Both the position numbers and the translations under genes were made by a program. The notes beneath the pieces are model-generated. The model did not search any database. It was not told the origin of the DNA and saw nothing but the letters and a program-made list of their open reading frames with translations. Shown piece by piece: positions 6,244 through 12,509 of a stretch of DNA of 12,509 nucleotides. The DNA is taken from the NCBI GenBank assembly GCA_900128395.1, contig LT649849.1, positions 1 to 12,509 on the forward strand. The letters are read 5' to 3'. The stretch's first letter is position 1; each line of letters starts with the position of its first letter. This stretch comes from Stramenopiles sp. TOSAG23-2 (lineage: Eukaryota > Sar).

Positions 6244-8937
6244 TTATATACAACATCTTACATAATGTGGGCCTGGGCATAGGCCTGGTAGAAACTGTTT
6301 ATCGCCACTACTAGCAACACATTTAGATCGCGTAGTACAAATTCCAGCACCATTCTTACCACATCTTTTCTTAATACAACATTTTGTATGGCGGTCCCCA
6401 TTGCTGCAAAAACCATGTATTATATGGCCGCCAGCACATTGATTTGACATTCCCCTTGTTATTTTTACACATGTACCATATGTATTTGCATCTAAACCAT
6501 ACCATTTTTTAGCATCGCATGCATTTTCCATTATTTTACCTATCTCTGCATCATTTATCTCTGCGTCATTTTCAGTGCGCTTATCGCTACTTTTCTTCTT
6601 GGCTCGACCTGTTCTTGGGTCAAGCTGAATTCGTTGAGCAAGTCCACGAGCTTGCAACGTTGGTAAATGACGTACAGCACCAGGTAAATAATCAAACCCC
6701 TTTCCTGCGCCTCTAAATTTTCCTATTTTCTCAACTTTACCAAGACCTGGTATATCCCATGGCTTCGATATAAAAATTTGTTTGCCTTGTCCAACATATT
6801 TTCCTCCCTGTGCAGCGACATATCCTTCAAACATTTTCGTTCCTGCGGGAATTTCCACTTTATATACAGCATCAATATTGCTCCATTCCGTCTTTACGGC
6901 TGCATTGTAACGTACTTCAAATCTATTTTTAGGAGGCGTCCGAGTCCAAAATTGCCCTAATGCACGATCATCGGGTCCTGCTCTATACAGGGTTATGGGT
7001 TCGTCCAATACGATTGTGTTGTACTCTCCATTATGGAAGCTTTCTGCGTTATTTTTTGCGCCTTGGAGTTCTTTTTTGTATTCCTCTGCACTTAATTTGT
7101 CTTTCTTAGCTTTGGCGTCATCTAGTATTGGGTTTCTTCCAGGAGGTCCATTTTCTGCTGCATCGCATGAAAATTTATTCTTCTTCATTAAATCTGCAGC
7201 TTCATCCATATCTTTTATTGGATTGTCAACACCTCCAAGTCTCTTAGTAGATTTATAATAATCATCTGTATGTGATACATGGCCAAACTTTGGATTTGAT
7301 GTTGGCGGTAACGATTTTGCACCATTAACTGATGCTTGCTTTGCACCACTCTTAAAATTTTTAAATACTTTGGTTAATTTCGTGCCGGTTTTGTGTTTAG
7401 CACTTACTGCAGCAATTTTCAATACACGTATATCATGTACCATATCATTGCTCCATGACACTTTAAATTTCTTTCCATTTGATCCAGTAGTTTTACTTCC
7501 TGATGCAGCTGCTTTCACTTTCGATGGGTTCTTTAATCCAAAGTCGAGAACATCTCCAATCGCGCCCATCAAAACAACTTCTGTTAAACAACCAGCAATT
7601 CCAAATGATTTTTCAACAATGGTTTCTTTGCAATCTTTGGAACATTTATTTCGTTTAAGCAAACCAATATTTTTGGATAACGATTTAATTAAATGTTTTA
7701 AATGATGAAATGAGAAATACAATCCAACAATCGCACCGACCCATTTTATAATTAATGGAACGACTACTAAACCAGCTGCAAGAAATGCAACATTTGCAGC
7801 TATTGCCGCTCCTATTATGCCCAATGTTATTGCAATCATTTTTGTTGCTGGACATTTCCAAAGGCCGACCGCAACACTGCCAAGAAAATTTAAAAATGAA
7901 CGTAAGACACCTTTAATGGCACGTAAAATATGTTTTCTGCTCTCGGAGCTAGTCAAAATTGATTTTGCCGTACGTTTCACTGTGTGCAACAAGTGCTTAA
8001 ATGAATGAATGATTGATTTTAAACCAGCGCTAAAATCATCCTTTAATTGTGCACAATTCTCATCATTTTTCCAAGGTTCGTTAAAATCAGATAACATTCC
8101 ACCTAGAAAACCATCTACGAAACCAAATACGGCAGCAAATCCAGCACCTGTGACTGTCATAGCTTTTCCCATATCACGTGTATCATCAAGTGCTGCAGAC
8201 ATAGAGGTTGGAAACTCTAATGTATGTACACATTCACAATTGTTAATGTTATCGGTATTGCATTGGCATAATCCTTTACATGGATTTGATGGGTCAGATT
8301 TACATTCTTCATTACCAGCACATGTAGTGAAAGTAGTTGTTTTCACACAACTGCCATATGCACGTTTTTTCTTTGAACTTTCGTCGGTTGCTGCTCCATA
8401 TACATAGTTTGCAGCAGCAAGAGTTTTTTGTTTAGTATATTTTGCAGCAGCAAGAGTTTTTTGTTTAGTATATTTATATGCTTTTTTTAAATATCCATAT
8501 TTTCTTTCCGATTCAATAAAAGTGGTATCAAATGTATTAGCATCATGATCATACTCTTTGTTGGTTTCAAATAATGACGTCAATTCACTCAGTGGTTCCG
8601 TTGCTTTGACTAAAATATTAGTTATCTCTTCTTGATGTTTTTCCAACTCAAAATTATCTTTATTTACAGGCGTAAAAGCATTTACTTCCAAAAATACTGG
8701 ACTTTCTTTGAAGTTTAATTGTTCCTTCAAATTGGCTTTTATCTCCTGTATCTCGCTAAGAGTCAATTGCACTTTTTCACTATTATCATTTTTTATCTGT
8801 ACGTCTTCTTCATCCAGTAAATGATTATTATTATTGATATAACTTAAATGGTGTTGTATGGTATTTCGTACCTCAATTGCTGTTGAGGAAATAATTAATA
8901 TTAATAACAATGTTGCATGGAAAGTTTGTCGCTTCAT
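6244..8937 (-). CDS. Secreted protein with polymorphic-toxin-like domain and cysteine modules
   Basis: This 897-residue protein has a clear signal peptide (K2, R3, then a hydrophobic stretch at 8-17, probable cleavage after A20). In order: an acidic region to about 145; a perfect 11-residue repeat (155-165, 166-176); eight cysteines at 197-236; a Gly/Ala-rich segment (262-281); basic amphipathic helices (300-350); hydrophobic helices (366-410, 447-463); a basic linker; a toxin-like domain (about 640-740); and two six-cysteine modules (807-854, 859-896). The toxin-like region has Y651-R652, F663-W664-T665, E695-IPAGT and Q720 in GQGKQIFI. I associate this pattern with C-terminal toxin domains of bacterial polymorphic toxins, thought to be ADP-ribosyltransferase-like. 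The second cysteine module resembles ones I recall beside peptidoglycan-active domains in secreted fungal proteins. An antibacterial or predatory secreted effector is one inference. Substrate and activity are unknown, and no immunity gene is evident nearby. Confidence 0.75.
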   Translation of the reverse strand: MKRQTFHATLLLILIISSTAIEVRNTIQHHLSYINNNNHLLDEEDVQIKNDNSEKVQLTLSEIQEIKANLKEQLNFKESPVFLEVNAFTPVNKDNFELEKHQEEITNILVKATEPLSELTSLFETNKEYDHDANTFDTTFIESERKYGYLKKAYKYTKQKTLAAAKYTKQKTLAAANYVYGAATDESSKKKRAYGSCVKTTTFTTCAGNEECKSDPSNPCKGLCQCNTDNINNCECVHTLEFPTSMSAALDDTRDMGKAMTVTGAGFAAVFGFVDGFLGGMLSDFNEPWKNDENCAQLKDDFSAGLKSIIHSFKHLLHTVKRTAKSILTSSESRKHILRAIKGVLRSFLNFLGSVAVGLWKCPATKMIAITLGIIGAAIAANVAFLAAGLVVVPLIIKWVGAIVGLYFSFHHLKHLIKSLSKNIGLLKRNKCSKDCKETIVEKSFGIAGCLTEVVLMGAIGDVLDFGLKNPSKVKAAASGSKTTGSNGKKFKVSWSNDMVHDIRVLKIAAVSAKHKTGTKLTKVFKNFKSGAKQASVNGAKSLPPTSNPKFGHVSHTDDYYKSTKRLGGVDNPIKDMDEAADLMKKNKFSCDAAENGPPGRNPILDDAKAKKDKLSAEEYKKELQGAKNNAESFHNGEYNTIVLDEPITLYRAGPDDRALGQFWTRTPPKNRFEVRYNAAVKTEWSNIDAVYKVEIPAGTKMFEGYVAAQGGKYVGQGKQIFISKPWDIPGLGKVEKIGKFRGAGKGFDYLPGAVRHLPTLQARGLAQRIQLDPRTGRAKKKSSDKRTENDAEINDAEIGKIMENACDAKKWYGLDANTYGTCVKITRGMSNQCAGGHIIHGFCSNGDRHTKCCIKKRCGKNGAGICTTRSKCVASSGDKQFLPGLCPGPHYVRCCI
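8408..8473 (-). repeat. Perfect 33-bp in-frame tandem repeat in the secreted-protein gene
   Basis: Units 8408-8440 and 8441-8473 are identical base for base. Each encodes 11 residues (KYTKQKTLAAA), giving residues 155-176 of the secreted protein. Identity at all third positions points to very recent duplication or gene conversion, or to an assembly error. The repeat would form a short basic amphipathic helix just after the acidic N-terminal region. Confidence 0.95.
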
Positions 8938-8953
8938 TTTGTATATTTATATG

Positions 8954-8971
8954 TATATATATATATATATA
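8954..8971. repeat. (TA)9 tract in the leader of the secreted-protein gene
   Basis: Nine TA units lie about 17-34 nt upstream of the ATG at 8937. On the minus strand the spacer between tract and start reads TATAAATATACAAA, which is A-rich right before the ATG, as at the other genes in this window. Confidence 0.85.
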
Positions 8972-9286
8972 AGTAGTATTATGTCTTTCTTTCTCTGGGT
9001 ATATATATATTCCAATTAAATAACGATTCACAACATGAATATGAATTATTAAACATTTAATGAAGACAAAGTGTGGTAACAATTTATAAATGGATATTAT
9101 ACATTTTCATTCTTTCTTCCTTTCCCCCCTTCTTTATTTCATTTATTACTATCAGCTTTTCGTCACTCCTGGCACCTTCATATGGCGGCTCGTGCGCTCG
9201 TCAAAAAATCTCTCTTTATAATGCTATCTCCCACTATTCGCACGCTGGTTGTTGAAATTACGGTCACCTTATTTACAACTTTTAAC

Positions 9287-9303
9287 TTGGCCCAGCTGGC
9301 CAA
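9287..9303. promoter_or_regulatory. Short GC-rich hairpin or paired protein-binding site
   Basis: TTGGCC and GGCCAA form a perfect 6-bp inverted repeat around CAGCT, in otherwise AT-rich DNA. It lies about 350 nt upstream of the secreted-protein start codon and about 215 nt past the kinase-like stop codon. It could be a dimeric transcription-factor site or a short RNA hairpin. The pairing is seen; the role is inferred. Confidence 0.3.
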
Positions 9304-9371
9304 ACAAAATATTATTAAGAATTTGTAAGATGAAACAATTGCCAAGACGCGAAAACATGCAATATTATATA

Positions 9372-9393
9372 TGAGTAAGAGAACATTTTATAT
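9372..9393. repeat. Weak third copy of the 3'-flank repeat
   Basis: TGAGTAAGAGAACATTTTATAT resembles the TGTGTAAGAGAAAATTTTTATA core at 73 and 5890, in the same orientation. It lies about 130 nt past the stop codon of the kinase-like gene. Similarity is over a short AT-rich stretch and could be partly chance. Confidence 0.3.
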
Positions 9394-9452
9394 AAAATAT
9401 AAAAATATATTTTTTTTATAAAAAATTAATATTTATAATACTGGTAATTTAA

Positions 9453-9475
9453 ATACGAACTTCGTATGATACGAA
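9453..9475. promoter_or_regulatory. Overlapping palindromes of ATACGAA/TTCGTAT 7-mers
   Basis: The stretch reads ATACGAA-C-TTCGTAT-G-ATACGAA: three 7-mers in alternating orientation with one-base spacers, making two perfect overlapping palindromes (9453-9467, 9461-9475). It starts about 45 nt past the kinase-like stop codon. It could be a transcript-end hairpin or a binding site. The structure is seen directly; its role is unknown. Confidence 0.5.
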
Positions 9476-9518
9476 TTAATAGAGCGTGTACTTTTAAAGT
9501 CCTGTTCTTTCTTTTTTT

Positions 9519-12317
9519 TTACCAATTTTCTAATTGTACCCGTTTCTTCAATTCTGAACTCACTTGTCGCTTGCCTTGTTCTACAGCTAAGTCAGTTATA
9601 GCGTTATTATACTTAATTGAAGCTTTTTGCTCCTCGATATTGTATTTTAAGCGATCTGTTTGTATCTGGGCTAATTGCAATTGGTATGGTATTGCTCTTT
9701 CTCTGGTACTTGGACGATATGAAGCCTCACTTAATCTACTTTCAATTTGATTACGACGATGTTCGTCCTCTCTATATTCTCTAGTAGCATCGCTCCAACT
9801 AAATCTTGGTATTTCTATCATATCATTGGCACTATTATCCAAATGCATCATGCCCATTGATGATGCAGTATATACTCGCTCTGACGTTTGTGCCGTTGAT
9901 GGCAAAGATGGCAATATAGACGGGTCCCATTCACTGGAGCCCCCTGTATAATTTGCAGTTCTATTGCCTGTATTACCGCGTATATTTATGCCACTATACG
10001 TATTATTTCCTCCACTACCACCACTTGAAGCGATGACACCACCACCTTGTCGTAATACTTGCTCAGACATGTTGAAACTATTTGGAACAGACAATAAACT
10101 TCCTTCCATACTCTGTGGGGTATGAGTTTTTTGAAATTGTATCCCACTACGCACTTGTCCTAGTTCACTCACTCCAAATCCTAATTGCCGAGCAGTTGTA
10201 TATGCTTCGGTAGCATCTTTGGTCTGTGTATAATTCGCTAAAAGGAAAGGTGGAGGAAATTGTGCCTTTTTCAGCAACTTCCAATCAATACTATTAAAAA
10301 ATTCATGGCCCTGTAAACCTCTTGGTCCACCTTCACTATTATGTCCCAAACGCCTCTTTGGCTCTTTTGCTAAAAGTCCTTTGCAACAACTTTTCGTTGC
10401 CTCTGAAAAATTCATTAATTGTGGCATTTCCACGTTATCGTTTATTATGGCACTAAATAGCTCTGTTGCGTTTTCACCATTGAATGGTGTCTTGCCACAT
10501 AACATTTCATACATCATTACTCCTACAGCCCAATAATCTATTGTTCTACCATAGCATTCACCTTTAATCACTTCAGGGGCAAGATATTGTGGCGTGCCAA
10601 CGACTTCGTTTGCGATACCAGTATGCCGAGGTAATGATAGTTCTAGACCACTAATCAAAATATGACCTTTCGAGGTCAACAATATGTTTTCTAATTTTAA
10701 ATCACGATGTATTATCCCACGTTTATGCAAATGGTGTATGCCAGTTAAAATTTCTGCTGTGTAAAATCGTACATGTTTCGCTGGAAACGTTCCACTTTTG
10801 CCTCGTAGCTGTATTAGGTCTTTTAAATTGCCTCCAGGCGCACTTTGTAATACTAATACAACTTCTTTTGGGCTAGTTAAAACAGCACGAAGCTTTTGTA
10901 CAAAAACAGATGACGAGATATTTTGTGCATTTCGCAAACTTTTACATTCTGTCATTAACTTGTCTCTTACAATTTTATCGCGAAGCAATGCTGAACGTCG
11001 AAATCTTTTTAATAATACCATAGCACCAACTTGACCCTTTTTCCACTCACTAGCTACATGTAGCTGTACTGCACCATCGTGGGTTGTTATAGGTCTTGCA
11101 TTTTGCGCAATAGGGTTAGATTTAAACGAGAAGGCGAACATGTTTTCCAATGACGTGTTCATTTCTTCTGCATGTTGTTCTTCTTCAAAATTATACAGTT
11201 TTTCAGCAATAATTTGTAACTTTTCCATTTCAGTCAGTTTTCTTTTCTTTTTCTTATTTTTTTTCCTCATTGTTATTAATGGATTATCGACTTTAATTGC
11301 AGTATATGTGTTCCAAGTATTATTCCAGGATTCTGCCATTGTTTTCATAGGCATGTCATTATTTTTTGTAATAGTTTCTCTCTTAGATCGTGTATTTAGT
11401 GTAAAAGCCGCTGGAGTCCCATATGAACTGTAACTTGTCTTGCTACTGCCTCCAGTATTATTACGTTGCATCGAAGGTATGGTTTGGCTACTATTTGCGG
11501 ACATTTGGCGCAATAATGTTTCCATACCTTCGCTTTCAATCGCTCCAATAGTGGTTGGAAATTTTGGTTGATTTTGAGCATCGATTCTGCCTAAAATGTT
11601 TACGCTAGTTTGTTCTGATTCTGGTTCATATTGTTTAGTTTTCTCACGTGATTTAGATTTATATAATTTGGGATAAATTGACTTAGATGGTGAACGATAC
11701 TTATAACTAGGTGTCTTTGCACCTTCGTTTCGTTTAGGTGATTTTCTCTTAGGTCGCTTTGTTAAATTTGGTGCTCCTTCCATTACTTTCTTTTTATCTA
11801 ACCAAAATGCGGTCGGATCATCATTCATAATTACCCTACCACCACTGCCTTTGCCTTCAAGTTTATCCATAGCTCCTTTTTTCTTCTTACCAGGTGCCAA
11901 TCCACTTAAATTTACTTTTCGCGCTATCTTAGACCCATGTGTCATAACATTTTTTGGAAATCCGACGTTTGTTTTGCCTTTCTTTTCTGCTCGTTTTTCG
12001 ACTCTATCCTTTCGTTGGTCATCCAGCGCCTTCAATGCCAAATCAAATTCATCAAAAGTAACTTCATTATCCCCGTCTTTATCTACATATCCTATAATTT
12101 CTTCCATGACTCCAACATCTAGTTCTGCATTAGGCACGTATGGTTGTAAACCAACTCTTAACTCTTCAGCGGATAGCAAACCATTTCCGTCAGTATCCAT
12201 AGCTTTAAACATAAATCTTACTGTCATTCTATTTTTTTTAATGGCTTTCCTCAACTTGGCAGTCAATTTCTTGAGAGTTCTGGAAACCTTTGGATTCCCA
12301 TTGTTATTTTTATCCAT
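9519..12317 (-). CDS. EF-hand protein with AGC-type kinase domain, probable pseudokinase
   Basis: This 932-residue protein carries two N-terminal EF-hand loops, D41-E52 and D79-E90, with good calcium ligands. A long basic, Ser-rich linker follows (110-360), including the lysine-rich run at 351-360. The kinase domain spans about 416-690. It keeps K437 (VLLK), E457 of helix C, H537-R538-D539 with K541 and N544, A580-P581-E582, D594-Y595-W596, and the AGC ending RLG...HEFF..IDW..L...PPF. The DFG site reads G557-L558-E559, the glycine-rich loop (about 421-434) is not recognisable, and the activation-loop Thr of AGC kinases aligns with E571. Loss of the metal-binding aspartate predicts weak or no catalysis. 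EF-hands before the kinase reverse the order of plant CDPKs. The C-terminal part is Ser/Gly-rich, then probably helical (845-930); no AGC hydrophobic motif was found. The ATG is the first after an A-rich leader. Confidence 0.88.
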   Translation of the reverse strand: MDKNNNGNPKVSRTLKKLTAKLRKAIKKNRMTVRFMFKAMDTDGNGLLSAEELRVGLQPYVPNAELDVGVMEEIIGYVDKDGDNEVTFDEFDLALKALDDQRKDRVEKRAEKKGKTNVGFPKNVMTHGSKIARKVNLSGLAPGKKKKGAMDKLEGKGSGGRVIMNDDPTAFWLDKKKVMEGAPNLTKRPKRKSPKRNEGAKTPSYKYRSPSKSIYPKLYKSKSREKTKQYEPESEQTSVNILGRIDAQNQPKFPTTIGAIESEGMETLLRQMSANSSQTIPSMQRNNTGGSSKTSYSSYGTPAAFTLNTRSKRETITKNNDMPMKTMAESWNNTWNTYTAIKVDNPLITMRKKNKKKKRKLTEMEKLQIIAEKLYNFEEEQHAEEMNTSLENMFAFSFKSNPIAQNARPITTHDGAVQLHVASEWKKGQVGAMVLLKRFRRSALLRDKIVRDKLMTECKSLRNAQNISSSVFVQKLRAVLTSPKEVVLVLQSAPGGNLKDLIQLRGKSGTFPAKHVRFYTAEILTGIHHLHKRGIIHRDLKLENILLTSKGHILISGLELSLPRHTGIANEVVGTPQYLAPEVIKGECYGRTIDYWAVGVMMYEMLCGKTPFNGENATELFSAIINDNVEMPQLMNFSEATKSCCKGLLAKEPKRRLGHNSEGGPRGLQGHEFFNSIDWKLLKKAQFPPPFLLANYTQTKDATEAYTTARQLGFGVSELGQVRSGIQFQKTHTPQSMEGSLLSVPNSFNMSEQVLRQGGGVIASSGGSGGNNTYSGINIRGNTGNRTANYTGGSSEWDPSILPSLPSTAQTSERVYTASSMGMMHLDNSANDMIEIPRFSWSDATREYREDEHRRNQIESRLSEASYRPSTRERAIPYQLQLAQIQTDRLKYNIEEQKASIKYNNAITDLAVEQGKRQVSSELKKRVQLENW

Positions 12318-12509
12318 AGTGATTTACAAAAAAAAAACGGTGGTTGGTTTGATATCATGTATCTTAATAAATTGTGTATGTGTGTGTGTTGTGTGTGTAT
12401 TTACCTTCTTCTTCTGTTGTTTAGTTGGATAAAGTCTGAAATACTAAATAAATTATAAATAATAGTATTATTGCCAGGTGATGATTGCACGATTGCCTGA
12501 GAGAAGAAT
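12318..12509. other. 5' flank of the kinase-like gene
   Basis: These 192 nt precede the kinase-like start codon on the minus strand. They hold an A/T homopolymer run next to the leader, a GT-rich repeat (12373-12399) and AT-rich sequence. No further gene can be recognised before the window ends. On the minus strand, AAGGTAAATA near 12400-12410 resembles a 5' splice site, but no matching acceptor lies directly before the ATG, so no intron is called. Confidence 0.4.
12373..12399. repeat. GT-rich microsatellite
   Basis: This is an imperfect (TG)n tract interrupted by TATG and TTG, about 56-82 nt upstream of the kinase-like start codon. It is the only GT microsatellite noticed in a window dominated by TA tracts. 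Confidence 0.85.

Larger units (their letters stand above)
8938..9518. other. Intergenic region: kinase-like gene 3' end and secreted-protein gene promoter
   Basis: These 581 nt lie between two genes on the minus strand. Near the secreted-protein start there is a (TA)n tract (8954-8971), so the leader is almost pure A/T. A less AT-rich island at about 9160-9305 holds ATGGCGGC, a GGTCACC palindrome (about 9264-9270), a TATA-like ATTATAAAG on the minus strand (9214-9222), and the hairpin TTGGCC-CAGCT-GGCCAA (9287-9303). This island is the best candidate for the promoter of the secreted-protein gene. The right end holds palindromic 7-mers (9453-9475). Short frames here look random, and no tRNA or other RNA gene was recognised. 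Confidence 0.45.

Noticed and set aside
8009-8407. 132-codon plus-strand frame
   Set aside because: It lies wholly antisense to the secreted-protein gene, has no recognisable domain, and the minus strand is clearly coding.
9073-9255. Small plus-strand frame in the intergenic island
   Set aside because: It is short, with composition like random AT-rich sequence and no family resemblance.
9160-9305. Less AT-rich island as a possible tRNA or small RNA gene
   Set aside because: No cloverleaf, T-loop or A/B-box pattern could be found; the only clear pairing is a 6-bp hairpin.
9453-9475. Resemblance of ACTTCGTAT...ATACGAA to a loxP half-site
   Set aside because: The 13-bp arms and 8-bp spacer of loxP are absent, there is a one-base spacer here, and no recombinase or phage context exists.
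12318-12420. Possible 5'-UTR intron of the kinase-like gene
   Set aside because: A donor-like AAGGTAAATA exists on the minus strand, but no AG acceptor is convincingly placed before the ATG.
11851-12432. 193-codon plus-strand frame
   Set aside because: It is antisense to the EF-hand part of the kinase-like gene, whose domains are clear. Its hydrophobic, Ser/Phe-rich translation is typical of an antisense shadow.

Overview
The window looks like nuclear DNA of an AT-rich, intron-poor unicellular eukaryote, probably a flagellated protist. It holds four long open reading frames that use the standard code, and none shows a convincing intron. Gaps between genes are 0.45-0.9 kb, very AT-rich and full of (TA)n tracts, and no bacterial ribosome-binding sites or operon spacing are seen. 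The ciliary-type EF-hand/WD40 protein suggests a cilium or flagellum. The lineage cannot be fixed from this sequence alone.

Layout from left to right. (1) 266-961, minus: a four-helix membrane protein whose first helix matches the pore helix of Orai/CRAC calcium channels. (2) 962-1864: a divergent intergenic region holding a 417-bp element with about 60-bp terminal inverted repeats and an internal 115-bp tandem duplication, so it resembles a MITE or foldback element. (3) 1865-5788, plus: a 1307-residue protein with one EF-hand and about twelve WD repeats, of the WDR49/CFAP337 type. (4) 5789-6243: a convergent 3' region. (5) 6244-8937, minus: an 897-residue secreted protein that joins a signal peptide, a cysteine cluster, a hydrophobic core, a region resembling bacterial polymorphic-toxin (ADP-ribosyltransferase-like) domains, and two tandem six-cysteine modules. 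(6) 8938-9518: intergenic, with alternating 7-mer palindromes just past the end of the next gene. (7) 9519-12317, minus: a 932-residue protein with two N-terminal EF-hands and an AGC-type kinase domain whose DFG motif is replaced by GLE. (8) 12318-12509: a 5' flank with a GT repeat.

Three of the four genes point to calcium: a candidate plasma-membrane calcium channel, a calcium-binding ciliary scaffold and a calcium-binding pseudokinase-like protein. Linkage alone does not show that they work together. The most novel items are the secreted toxin-like protein, the EF-hand/degenerate-kinase protein with a glutamate at the usual activation-loop phosphosite, and the inverted-repeat element between the channel and WD40 genes.
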